Assembly: GCA_030635415.1 (NCBI GenBank)
Contig: DAOVYW010000036.1
Coordinates: 1-14,735, forward strand
DNA from: Candidatus Firestoneibacteriota bacterium
GTDB taxonomy: Bacteria > Oederibacteriota > JAAXVQ01 > JAUVAV01
Length of the DNA: 14,735 bases
Direction: 5' to 3'
Below, one piece after another: positions 1 to 6,300 of this stretch (within the stretch, counting starts at the first letter, position 1; each line of letters starts with the position of its first letter). The notes under the pieces were generated by a model. That model saw nothing but the letters and a program-made list of their open reading frames with translations. It had not been told where the DNA came from and did not search any database. Made by a program: the position numbers and the translations under genes.

Positions 1-2
1 GT

Positions 3-410
3 GTTGGGTGCTGGGATTGCTGGAAGCGAACACCGGGCCAATGCTCCCATCCGGATGATACCGCACGTGCGCGTCGTGCCATCCTCCATTCAGATTTAAC
101 TATTTGGGCATCGCCTTTGATTATGGGATTTACCAGCGCTTTATTAAAAAGGGTACAGGATAAAATGATTCCCCTTGTCCTTCCTTTTTTCCGTCTGTCC
201 CAGGGCGAAATACATCACCGGCCCCGTTACCTTCATCATCCTAAATTCGGCTTGCTCCTGGGACCGGAAGCAGATACTGATGAAGAAGATATTGCTATTA
301 CCCAGGCGCTTTACGCACGTTTTGCCCTGGATTTTCTCACCCAACTAAGCTTTACTGTTACCAGCCATCAACCGGTTGACGAGGTGCGCTATGCGATTAA
401 TCTGCTTTAA
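3..410 (+). CDS. Flavodoxin-fold NAD(P)H-dependent oxidoreductase, 5' end outside window
   Basis: The reading frame is open back to the window edge, so this is the C-terminal 135 residues of a longer protein; the internal TTG and ATG codons near 117-125 are not the start. The visible part opens with a Cys-rich segment (GCWDCWKRTPGQCSHPDD), then a predicted strand ending TIWASP and a helix with ALLKRVQDKMIPL. This order, a CxxCW..TPGxC..DD motif followed by the flavin-loop 'SP' and a K..QD..IPL helix, is typical of the iron-sulfur-flavoprotein/FMN-reductase family. The N-terminal phosphate-binding loop is missing because of the edge. The probable role is flavin-dependent electron transfer in the cytoplasm; the substrate is unknown. 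The last 20 bases overlap the next gene, which is another flavoprotein, suggesting translational coupling and perhaps a hetero-oligomer. Confidence 0.8.
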   Translation, partial: VGCWDCWKRTPGQCSHPDDTARARRAILHSDLTIWASPLIMGFTSALLKRVQDKMIPLVLPFFRLSQGEIHHRPRYLHHPKFGLLLGPEADTDEEDIAITQALYARFALDFLTQLSFTVTSHQPVDEVRYAINLL

Positions 411-1068
411 TGGATCACCTCGCGGCCTTCGCAGCAACACTCGCCTGGTTTTAAATTATTTTAATGCCGGCCTTCGCAAGGGCGGTCAATCAGAAGCTGA
501 GCTTTATTATATTAATCGGGAAAATTGCCGGGATAAACACATCGCTTTGCTCCAGGAAGCAACTCATATCATTATTGCTCTTCCTTTATATGTCGATTCC
601 ATGCCTTCAATCGTCAAACGCTTTTTTGAGGATATGGCCCCCTTGCGAGGACAACTAAAGGATAAGCATATGGGTTTTATCATTCAATCCGGTTTTCCCG
701 AACCACTTCACTCTCGTTATATAGAAAAATATCTGGAACGTTTAGTCAGACGATTGGGATGTCATTACATCGGCACAGCTGTACGAGGTGGTGTGGAAGC
801 GATCCGTGGTCTTCCGCAACCGCTGCTGAAAGTTCAGCTTTATTACGAATTTATGCGATTGGGACGGGCTTTTGCGAAAGACAGCACACAGTTTTCACCA
901 AAAGCCTTAAAGCAATTAGCTGTTTTTGAGAAAATGTCAGGTCTGCGCAAATGGTTAATGATTCCTTTCTGGGTTTGGGTGACTCGCTATTTCCATTGGG
1001 GATTGTTCCTGATTATGAACAAAGCCTGGACAAAAAGACATGCCCAACCGGATTTGTTCTTAGAATAA
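391..1068 (+). CDS. NAD(P)H-dependent FMN reductase-like flavoprotein
   Basis: A protein of 225 residues. The ATG at 391 is chosen because GAGGTG lies 4 bases upstream and the product then begins directly with the strand-loop MRLICFNGSPRG; a TTG at 376 would add five residues with no support. Residues 7-17 (NGSPRGLRSNT) form the FMN phosphate-binding loop of flavodoxin-fold reductases. Residues 61-82 (IIALPLYVDSMP then IVKRFFEDM) are the second flavin-contact loop and helix, and 95-101 (GFIIQSG) a third strand-loop. The C-terminus (about 190-220) is unusually rich in Trp and Phe, with two hydrophobic stretches, so the protein may touch the membrane; that is inference. It overlaps the preceding flavoprotein gene by 20 bases, so the two are probably made together. 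The electron donor and acceptor cannot be told from sequence. Confidence 0.85.
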   Translation: MRLICFNGSPRGLRSNTRLVLNYFNAGLRKGGQSEAELYYINRENCRDKHIALLQEATHIIIALPLYVDSMPSIVKRFFEDMAPLRGQLKDKHMGFIIQSGFPEPLHSRYIEKYLERLVRRLGCHYIGTAVRGGVEAIRGLPQPLLKVQLYYEFMRLGRAFAKDSTQFSPKALKQLAVFEKMSGLRKWLMIPFWVWVTRYFHWGLFLIMNKAWTKRHAQPDLFLE

Positions 1069-1080
1069 CGAGGATTTTCC

Positions 1081-1170
1081 ATGACCACGAGAAACCTGTC
1101 CCAGCCCTTTTTCCAGTCCGGTTTTTTGCGTAATAAATTGCTTTTTCCGGCCTCTGGTGCTATACTATAA
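1081..1170 (+). CDS. Possible 29-residue small ORF
   Basis: An ATG frame of 29 codons starts 6 bases after a GAGGA ribosome-binding-like sequence at 1070-1074, 12 bases after the flavoprotein stop. The product would begin MTTRNLSQPFFQSGF and end in SGAIL. The spacing is good, but the frame runs through the promoter of the downstream RNA and resembles nothing I recognise. Chance is the more likely explanation. Confidence 0.15.
   Translation: MTTRNLSQPFFQSGFLRNKLLFPASGAIL
1138..1166 (+). promoter_or_regulatory. Sigma70-type extended -10 promoter for the structured RNA
   Basis: The -35 box TTGCTT (1138-1143) and -10 box TATACT (1161-1166) are separated by 17 bases. A TG at 1158-1159, one base before the -10, makes it an extended -10. 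Transcription would start near 1173, just before a long stem-forming sequence, and no protein-coding gene follows on this strand. Confidence 0.6.
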
Positions 1171-1172
1171 AT

Positions 1173-1325
1173 ATAGTTTATTGATTTGTCATCGCCAGGG
1201 CACAACCTCCCTAAAGAGGCTAGCCGTTGCAACGGGCCAGAACGAGCGATGGACAATTTCAACTAATGTGACGCCTGCCTGGATATTATTATCCATTTTT
1301 ATTTCAGCTGGCGTCACATTTTTTT
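1173..1325 (+). ncRNA. Stand-alone structured RNA of unknown family
   Basis: A unit of about 150 nt with its own promoter and terminator. The closing stem P1 pairs TTGT (1186-1189) plus CATCGC (1190-1195) with GCGATG (1246-1251) plus ACAA (1253-1256), 10 base pairs with one bulged G at 1252. Inside it are two hairpins: P2, CCTC (1206-1209) with GAGG (1216-1219), and P3, CCGTT (1224-1228) with AACGG (1231-1235), or only CCG/CGG around a TTGCAA loop. The unpaired junction is rich in GGCACAA and CCAGAACGA. A terminator hairpin follows. It looks like a riboswitch aptamer plus terminator, but the next gene is on the opposite strand, so it may be a small RNA or an orphaned riboswitch. It does not match the c-di-GMP, PyrR, T-box, TPP, FMN, SAM, ydaO or fluoride consensus as I know them. 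The start is estimated from the promoter. Confidence 0.55.
1267..1325 (+). terminator. Intrinsic terminator of the structured RNA
   Basis: A perfect 9-bp stem, TGTGACGCC (1267-1275) with GGCGTCACA (1310-1318), is followed by seven T residues (1319-1325). The long loop carries a second small hairpin, TGGATA/TATCCA. The T-run exists only on the plus strand, so this ends plus-strand transcription facing the oppositely oriented gene at 1361-2047. Confidence 0.85.
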
Positions 1326-1360
1326 ATCCCGATCCCGCTGGAATGGCTCGGAGGCCGTTT

Positions 1361-2047
1361 CTAAAAACTCACATGATAATTAATGCCGCATTTCAGGATG
1401 AGGGGGTTGGTGAAATCCCCGACTTTCAGCGGTGTCAGTATGCCATGAAAAGACACCCCCAGCTTGGAAATTTCTCCCAGCGGCCATTTAACTTCCAGGC
1501 CTAAATTCACCAATGGTTCCAGTGATCTTTGATCTAATGACCCGTTGTTGCCCGTGCCGGGATCCCCTTTATTTACCCACTCCCAGACTACCCGCTGAAA
1601 CAAGTATCCTGCTCCGAAGCTGTTCTCGATTCCAATTTCCAGCGGCCCCGCGTTAAATGAGTATATATATTTCGCCATTAAAGTGGGTCCCATAATTACT
1701 CTCTTTACTTTCCAGTCCTGGGTATATGCCGTGGGCCAGTCAACCGGCACGGCAAAAGTATTCTGGCCCATCATCATCATGAAGCCAGGTGCCAGGCCGA
1801 CCTCGAGGCCGGGCAGGGTTGGAATTTCGATTCCCCGGACCATCTCCGCCATAACTCCATAGGTTGTCATGCCTACAACCGCATATGTTGTTTCATAGAA
1901 TCCATCACCTATCAGCAAACTCCAATTCAACCCCAGCGTATCTGCATATTGATTTCCACTCTCGGCCCGGACGCTGTCTATCAGCGCAAAAATAATAAAC
2001 ATGCCCAGAAGTATTGGCACTATATGACTTCTTGTTCTCATCTTCAT
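1361..2047 (-). CDS. Secreted, probable outer-membrane beta-barrel protein
   Basis: A protein of 228 residues that I do not recognise as a named family. It has a clear Sec signal peptide: basic MKMRTRSH, a hydrophobic core at about 9-23 and a likely signal peptidase I site after VRA at residue 28. The mature part is rich in Gly, Tyr, Trp and short alternating hydrophobic strands, for example LEVGLAPGFMMMM, LMAKYIYSF, LEIGIENSFGAGYLF and NLGLEVKWPL, and it ends NYHVSF. A final Phe after alternating residues is the usual signal for outer-membrane insertion. The size would suit a barrel of 8 to 10 strands. An AGGAAAGGAAA tract precedes the ATG; a second ATG two codons on is possible. It follows the FAD oxidoreductase gene after 9 bases and is the last gene of the polysaccharide operon. 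Its link to that pathway is inferred from position only. Confidence 0.7.
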   Translation of the reverse strand: MKMRTRSHIVPILLGMFIIFALIDSVRAESGNQYADTLGLNWSLLIGDGFYETTYAVVGMTTYGVMAEMVRGIEIPTLPGLEVGLAPGFMMMMGQNTFAVPVDWPTAYTQDWKVKRVIMGPTLMAKYIYSFNAGPLEIGIENSFGAGYLFQRVVWEWVNKGDPGTGNNGSLDQRSLEPLVNLGLEVKWPLGEISKLGVSFHGILTPLKVGDFTNPLILKCGINYHVSF

Positions 2048-2056
2048 TTTCCTTTC

Positions 2057-3349
2057 CTATTTTCGAATAACCGCTTGCTTCCCCGCCAGAATGGCGTCCT
2101 CCATGGCGGAATATTCCCACCCGCCCCAGCGTCCTATGCTGGTTATGCCCTGCGAAGTTAAGTAATCCAGAATTAATTTGCGCGCCGCGGAATGATTTTT
2201 ATCATATATCACATATGCGTATGGCAGATATTGCAAATATTCTTTTTCTATTATATCTTTTTTTTCCAGCAGTCCGGCTTTGATTAAATCCCGGCGTACC
2301 CGGCCGGCTAATTTTTTCCGGCCTTCCCAACCTGTGCCGGCCTTGACCGCCACCTCGGCGCTCAACACGCTGCGCCCCCGGGGCGCCATCCGTCCATAGT
2401 TTGAGGGAAAACCCACCCGGTAGAAGGAATATTCCGCTTCCGGAAAATAGAGCCAGTGAGTTTTGTTCGGCCGGGAACGGATCACACCCAGGTTCACGAC
2501 TATAACCGAGTTGGCATGCAACTGTTTCGCGGCTTCCAATATCCTGCGCGGCGGCTGTTCCAGTATAGCCACTAACACGGGCAAGGGCAGGGTAGAGATC
2601 AACCGCTGCCACGCGATTCTTCCCAGTCCTAATATATCCACCGTCCGCCGGCGGGGGGCCACACTTACGGCCCGGGCATTCAGGCGTAGCCGGGAAATAC
2701 TCGCGGAGAGCGCCTGCCCTAGAATCCCAATTCCGCCGGTCTGGGGATACCAAAATTTAGCGTTATATCCTCCGCCTTCCGGAATATCCGCAAACGCGCC
2801 TCTGATCACACGGCTACAATCAGGCTGGGGCACATAACTTTTCATCCACTCCAGGGACAGCTTAGAAGGCGAAATGGTCCAGAGTTTATGGTTGTATGGT
2901 TCAAAGAAAAACCGGGAAATGCTCTTGCCAAAAGCGGCTTGGGTCCATTCCCGGAAATTGCGCGGCTGTTTTTTCTCTGAAACCGCGGCTTCCAAATAGC
3001 GTCGGACGCATTCCCCTTTAACCTCCGGCAATAGCCCGAAGGTATTGGCCTGAAAAGGGTAGCGCACTTCCGTATCCATTAGATGAACGCGCGCATCCCG
3101 CGCCAGGACTTGAAACCTGCCCGGCAAAAGTTTTTGGATTAAACGCTGCACTTCTCTGGTACGTAAATGCAGTAGGTGGCCGGCCCGGTCAAAGCTGTAG
3201 GGTCCCTCCCTATCCGTAACGCAAGCGCCCCCGGCCCGGGCCTCGGCTTCAAATATTCTGGCACCGGGCCCGGCATGATAGGCAGCGGAAAGTCCGGCCA
3301 GGCCTGCGCCCAGAATCACCAATCCTTCGTCCCGGCGTTGGGCGCTCAT
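2057..3349 (-). CDS. FAD-dependent amine-oxidase/protoporphyrinogen-oxidase-like oxidoreductase
   Basis: A protein of 430 residues. The ATG at 3349 overlaps the previous gene's TGA (ATGA), and the product then starts close to the dinucleotide-binding fold. Longer upstream starts would only read the previous gene in another frame. Residues 11-20 (VILGAGLAGL) are the GxGxxG FAD loop, followed by FEAEARAGG (33-41), where the acid binds the ribose. FDRAGHLLH (53-61) and the C-terminal GRWGGWEYSAMEDAILAGKQA region are typical of the NAD(P)-binding amine-oxidase family, which includes UDP-galactopyranose mutase relatives found in surface-sugar clusters. There is no signal peptide, so it is cytoplasmic. 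Lying between a polyprenyl-phosphate sugar transferase and an outer-membrane-like protein, it may modify a nucleotide sugar or lipid-linked sugar. The substrate cannot be read from the sequence, and mutase activity is only one possibility. Confidence 0.8.
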   Translation of the reverse strand: MSAQRRDEGLVILGAGLAGLSAAYHAGPGARIFEAEARAGGACVTDREGPYSFDRAGHLLHLRTREVQRLIQKLLPGRFQVLARDARVHLMDTEVRYPFQANTFGLLPEVKGECVRRYLEAAVSEKKQPRNFREWTQAAFGKSISRFFFEPYNHKLWTISPSKLSLEWMKSYVPQPDCSRVIRGAFADIPEGGGYNAKFWYPQTGGIGILGQALSASISRLRLNARAVSVAPRRRTVDILGLGRIAWQRLISTLPLPVLVAILEQPPRRILEAAKQLHANSVIVVNLGVIRSRPNKTHWLYFPEAEYSFYRVGFPSNYGRMAPRGRSVLSAEVAVKAGTGWEGRKKLAGRVRRDLIKAGLLEKKDIIEKEYLQYLPYAYVIYDKNHSAARKLILDYLTSQGITSIGRWGGWEYSAMEDAILAGKQAVIRK

Positions 3350-4356
3350 TTGGGCTCTTGCATGGAAAAACCACTCATGCGCTCGGCTATGAATAACGCC
3401 AGCAGCCCGATTCCCAGATATATAAGCAGCGACCACTGCATGGTCATTTGCATCGAAGCGTAGGCAATCAATCCCAAACTCAAGCTCACGCCCCATAGAA
3501 TGAGCACTGTCTGCTTCCGGCTAAGACCCAATTTAACCATGCGCAGAGCCAGGTGATCCGGACTGCCCCGGAACATCGAGTCTCCGCGGCGATGCCGGAT
3601 AAACATGATGAATAAAGTATCAAAAATCGGCACGGCTAGAATCAGCAGTGGTGCCAGCACTGCCAGAGGATTAATCCTCGAGTAACTTTCGCCTACCGCT
3701 ACCGAGGCCAGTACAAACCCCATCATCAGGGCGCCGGCATCTCCCAGATAAATACGGGCGCGGGGAAAGTTATGCGGAATAAAACCCAGCGCCGCTCCGC
3801 CCAGCGCGGCCACAATGTACATATCATTGTACCGGCCGTTCTGGGCCGCGATTATAAAAAAGACCGCCGCGGCAATTATGCTCACTCCGGATGACAACCC
3901 GTCCATGATATCTATCAGATTCATGGCATTAGTTACGCCTACTACCCAAAAAACAGTCAGTGCTATGGATAACACGGGCGATTGAATGAATTGGAGGCGC
4001 ATATTGCAAATAATCAAAATCAATACTGCCACGGTCTGCCCGATAAATTTAACCAGCGGCGAAAGGGCCTTTCTATCATCTATCAGTCCCAGAATAACTA
4101 TCAGTGTTGTCCCGGTAATTACTCCCACCACGCCGATCACTGTCCCATCCTGCCATAGCTTTACTCCCACCAGGGATATCATGAACCCCAGGTAAACCGC
4201 CAGCCCGCCAAGATACGGCACGGGCTTTTCATGCCGTTTCAAATGCTTATCCGGATGATCAAGTATTTTCATGCGCCGGGCCAGACATCCGGCCGCCGGG
4301 GTCAGCCCCAGCGTCACCGCGAACGCTATCAGGACAATATACAAGCTTGAAATCAT
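3346..4356 (-). CDS. Polyprenyl-phosphate N-acetylhexosamine-1-phosphate transferase (WecA/TagO/MraY family)
   Basis: A protein of 336 residues with about ten membrane segments. The ATG at 4356 has a strong GGAAGGAG site 6 bases upstream; a longer frame to 4458 would translate a palindromic repeat and is rejected. Family motifs appear in order: DD at 93-94 (GLIDDRKA), NLIDIMDGLSSG at 146-157 with Asp149 and Asp152, and the YLGDAGAL loop at 203-210. The last cytoplasmic loop reads GSPDHLALRM at 264-273, where relatives usually have a His-rich HxHH motif; only His268 remains. The enzyme should move a sugar-1-phosphate from a UDP-sugar to undecaprenyl phosphate at the inner face of the cytoplasmic membrane, the first step of a surface glycan. 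Its neighbours, a glycosyltransferase and an FAD sugar-type oxidoreductase, support that. The acceptor and exact sugar are unknown. Confidence 0.88.
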   Translation of the reverse strand: MISSLYIVLIAFAVTLGLTPAAGCLARRMKILDHPDKHLKRHEKPVPYLGGLAVYLGFMISLVGVKLWQDGTVIGVVGVITGTTLIVILGLIDDRKALSPLVKFIGQTVAVLILIICNMRLQFIQSPVLSIALTVFWVVGVTNAMNLIDIMDGLSSGVSIIAAAVFFIIAAQNGRYNDMYIVAALGGAALGFIPHNFPRARIYLGDAGALMMGFVLASVAVGESYSRINPLAVLAPLLILAVPIFDTLFIMFIRHRRGDSMFRGSPDHLALRMVKLGLSRKQTVLILWGVSLSLGLIAYASMQMTMQWSLLIYLGIGLLALFIAERMSGFSMQEPK

Positions 4357-4377
4357 GCCTCGCTCCTTCCACAGGAC

Positions 4378-4428
4378 GTAGTGGCCGGCTTCTTTATCCT
4401 GAGCTTGCCAAAGGGCATGCCGGCCTAC
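4378..4428. repeat. Intergenic inverted repeat resembling a dispersed palindrome
   Basis: GTAG..GGCCGGC at 4378-4389 pairs with GCCGGCCTAC at 4419-4428. The loop holds a CCTGAGCTTGCCAAAGG segment like the common 'TCCTGAGC..GAAGGA' palindromes scattered in many bacterial genomes. It lies between the glycosyltransferase and WecA-like genes and could fold in their mRNA. Confidence 0.55.
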
Positions 4429-4446
4429 GGGTTTAACGTTACGCGG

Positions 4447-4474
4447 GTGGGCGGACATGGAAGTCCGCCCCTAC
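4447..4474. repeat. Short palindrome of the GTAGGGGC...GCCCCTAC type
   Basis: GGGCGGAC (4449-4456) pairs with GTCCGCCC (4463-4470) around a 6-base loop, and the element ends in GCCCCTAC (4467-4474). The same GCCCCTAC end occurs at 6231-6238 and 6981-6988. It lies 20 bases from the first repeat in this gap, in the leader of the WecA-like gene. Confidence 0.6.
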
Positions 4475-4513
4475 GTAAAACATTATCCTCGCAAATTTTA
4501 TACCCGTAACTAT

Positions 4514-5704
4514 TTATGGAACAAAAGAACTTAATCTTTGATAAATTTTTTCAATCCGGGCCTCTGGCACGGACCAGTCATACTCTTTCCGGGTCAGCTC
4601 CCGGGCCGCTTGGCGAAGCCGTTCTGCCAGACCTTCATCCCGGCATAGCCTGATTACCTGTTGGGCAAAGTCCTCCGGTGTACTACCAACCAGAAGATGT
4701 TTTTCACCCTCAACCTGGAGATTCTCCGCCACTATGGGTGTAACCACTGCCGGTATGCCGGCCGCGAAATATTCCAGAACCTTGAACTGGCGGCCGGTGG
4801 CTATTTCCAGGGGACAAATGGCAACCCGGGCCTGGTGAAAAAAAGGCTCCAGCCGCGGCACTACTCCGGCAAATTCCACTCCCGCATATTGCCATGCCCG
4901 GTCCCGGGCCACCGGTTTTTGGCCGACTATGGTCAGACGGACGTGTGGTATTTCAGCCCGGATCCGCGGCCAAATCTCCTCGCAAAATTTCCTAAGCCCC
5001 TCTTGGTTGGGAACATACCGCATGTTTCCGACAAAAATCAACTCCGGCGTTGACACCAGCCTGACATGAGGAGTTAAGGCTTTTGTATCCACGCCGTTGG
5101 TTATCACTTCAATATTCTTGGCGGCTCCAAGCTGATACAGGGCCTTGCGGTCCCGGACCGAGGAAATCAGGCAGGTATCGAACTGTCTGGAAACCCAAGC
5201 CTCATAATTCCCCAGACGCTCTATTTCACGTTTTAAATAGCGCTGCTTCCACCAGGAATTTTTAACTTTCACTCGCGTTTGAAAATATCGCGTCAGCGAA
5301 TCCGTATAATCCAGTATTCGGAGCCTTGCTTTTACTTCCACAGCATAGGGTGCCATGCGTAACCGGTAGGCATGAACCGCGTTTATGCCGAATTTATCTA
5401 TAGTTTGCTTCACTTTACTCCGCATTTTCTCCGAACGAAAGGCCGCGACATTCAGCGGCTGCCAGCCAGGCCAGGCTTTTAAGCAGTTGTATATAATCTC
5501 CCCCCGGGTTATCTCCACACCCTCCACCCGGGCGCATACTTTTTTCAGTGGCTGCAGATTTTTTCTTTCCTCCGGACTTCGCAGGAAACAAAGCAGGTGT
5601 ACACGGTGCCCACGCGCCAAATGCCGGAGTAGGTGATAAGCGCGCTGCCGATCGCCGTCTACCAGGGGGTAGGGAACTATGGGCGAGAGAAAAAGAATGT
5701 TCAT
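4514..5704 (-). CDS. Glycosyltransferase, exosortase-associated sugar transferase type (TIGR03087-like)
   Basis: A protein of 396 residues. The ATG at 5704 is preferred over a GTG six codons upstream because TTTGGAG lies just before it and the family begins with this kind of strand. MNILFLSPIVPYPLVDGDRQR and the LLRHLARGHRVHLLCF segment form the N-terminal Rossmann half. The second half holds VITNGVDT, a LIFVGNMRYVPNQEGL region and CPLEIATGRQFKVLEYFAAGIPAVVTP, which match the GT4-like 'PL..G...KvLE..A.G.PVV' donor-binding region. This pattern is that of sugar transferases found with PEP-CTERM/exosortase exopolysaccharide loci. It should add a sugar from a nucleotide donor to a lipid-linked glycan in the cytoplasm. 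It is the first protein gene of the operon, and a tRNA-Ser gene ends only 26 bases upstream with no convincing terminator between. Confidence 0.85.
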   Translation of the reverse strand: MNILFLSPIVPYPLVDGDRQRAYHLLRHLARGHRVHLLCFLRSPEERKNLQPLKKVCARVEGVEITRGEIIYNCLKAWPGWQPLNVAAFRSEKMRSKVKQTIDKFGINAVHAYRLRMAPYAVEVKARLRILDYTDSLTRYFQTRVKVKNSWWKQRYLKREIERLGNYEAWVSRQFDTCLISSVRDRKALYQLGAAKNIEVITNGVDTKALTPHVRLVSTPELIFVGNMRYVPNQEGLRKFCEEIWPRIRAEIPHVRLTIVGQKPVARDRAWQYAGVEFAGVVPRLEPFFHQARVAICPLEIATGRQFKVLEYFAAGIPAVVTPIVAENLQVEGEKHLLVGSTPEDFAQQVIRLCRDEGLAERLRQAARELTRKEYDWSVPEARIEKIYQRLSSFVP

Positions 5705-5730
5705 GTGCTCCAAATTTCTCACGGAAAAAC

Positions 5731-5822
5731 TGGCGGAGAGGCAGGGATTCGAACCCCGGGTACCCTTACGAGTACAACAGATTTCGAGTCTGCCGCCTTA
5801 AACCGGACTCGGCCACCTCTCC
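5731..5822 (-). tRNA. tRNA-Ser (anticodon CGA)
   Basis: The minus strand folds as a class II tRNA of 92 nt. GGAGAGG pairs with CCTCTCC in the acceptor stem, with discriminator G and an encoded CCA. The anticodon loop is CTCGAAA, giving CGA, which reads UCG. A long variable arm and a GGGTTCGAATCCC T arm confirm tRNA-Ser. It is the last tRNA of the cluster, 26 bases before the glycosyltransferase start. Confidence 0.97.
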
Positions 5823-5869
5823 GTTGCAGGCGGGTTATTTTGCTGCGCTAATGACGGCGCGTGGATTTC

Positions 5870-5946
5870 TGGTGGAGCAGAACGGGATCGAACCGTCGGC
5901 CTCCGCGATGCGAACGCGGCGCTCTCCCAAACTGAGCTACTGCCCC
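5870..5946 (-). tRNA. tRNA-Ala (anticodon CGC)
   Basis: 77 nt including encoded CCA. The acceptor stem is GGGGCAG/CTGCTCC with one G-U pair and discriminator A. The anticodon loop TTCGCAT gives CGC, reading GCG. The T arm is normal. Confidence 0.97.
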
Positions 5947-5954
5947 ATTTGTTG

Positions 5955-5968
5955 GGGGATATATCCCC
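5955..5968. repeat. Perfect 14-base palindrome
   Basis: GGGGATATATCCCC is self-complementary and lies just upstream of tRNA-Ala. A near copy, GTGGG(A)GATATATCCCCAC, occurs at 6784-6802 upstream of tadA, so this is a repeated motif within the tRNA cluster. Confidence 0.55.
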
Positions 5969-5980
5969 GTATCTTTAAAC

Positions 5981-6008
5981 GTAGAAACGTTTAATTAAAC
6001 ATCCCTGC
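5981..6008. repeat. Degenerate copy of the TTTAATTAAA palindrome 3' of tRNA-Arg
   Basis: The core ACGTTTAATTAAAC is shared with 6961-6988, but the outer arms (GTAGAA.. and ..TCCCTGC) have drifted. Both copies lie 12 bases past the 3' end of a tRNA-Arg gene and share the intervening bases almost exactly. Confidence 0.65.
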
Positions 6009-6020
6009 AATTTCTGGTTT

Positions 6021-6097
6021 TGGTGCGCCCAAGAGGAATCGAACCCCTAACCTTCTGATCCGAAGTCAGACGCTCTATCCAATTGAGCTATGGGCGC
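6021..6097 (-). tRNA. tRNA-Arg (anticodon TCG)
   Basis: 77 nt with encoded CCA. The acceptor stem is GCGCCCA/TGGGCGC. The anticodon stem TCTGA/TCAGA encloses CTTCGGA, giving UCG, which reads CGA and possibly CGG. It differs from the Arg-ACG gene at 7001-7077 at only a few positions, so the two are recent or concerted duplicates. Confidence 0.96.
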
Positions 6098-6101
6098 AAC
6101 A

Positions 6102-6191
6102 TGGCGGAGAGAGAGGGATTTGAACCCTCGAGACGGTTACGCCTACACGATTTCCAGTCGTGCTCCTTAAACCGGGCTCGGACATCTCTCC
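6102..6191 (-). tRNA. tRNA-Ser (anticodon GGA)
   Basis: 90 nt, class II, with acceptor stem GGAGAGA/TCTCTCC, discriminator G and encoded CCA. The anticodon loop CTGGAAA gives GGA, reading UCC and UCU. A long variable arm is present. It is separated from tRNA-Arg-TCG by only 4 bases, so the two are co-transcribed. Confidence 0.97.
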
Positions 6192-6210
6192 ATTATGTGT
6201 CACTCTCTTC

Positions 6211-6238
6211 CCTGGGCAACCCAGGGGATTGCCCCTAC
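6211..6238. repeat. Dispersed palindrome ending GCCCCTAC
   Basis: CCTGGG (6211-6216) and CCCAGG (6220-6225) form a tight hairpin, alternatively GGGCAA (6214-6219) with TTGCCC (6229-6234). It ends in GCCCCTAC, like the elements at 4447-4474 and 6961-6988. It occupies the 109-base gap between tadA and tRNA-Ser-GGA. Confidence 0.55.
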
Positions 6239-6300
6239 ATTATATTAACACCGGGCATACTGACCGGCTACTTTTTACCACTTTCTGGCAACTTTTTTGT

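Noticed and set aside
1203..1222. PyrR-binding anti-antiterminator
   Set aside because: AGAGGCT is present, but the loop is longer than the PyrR consensus and no pyrimidine gene follows.
1186..1256. c-di-GMP (GEMM) riboswitch
   Set aside because: GGGCACAACC followed by a hairpin resembles the GGCAAACC start of GEMM, but the GACGCAAAGC segment and the second conserved half are missing.
2202..2753. 183-residue open frame on the minus strand overlapping the FAD oxidoreductase in another frame
   Set aside because: It has the composition of a shadow frame (Gly/Arg/Pro rich) and no motif; the FAD protein covers it entirely.
4357..4458. N-terminal extension of the WecA-like protein by 34 residues
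   Set aside because: The extra part translates a palindromic repeat, while the ATG at 4356 has a strong ribosome-binding site and gives the normal family N-terminus.
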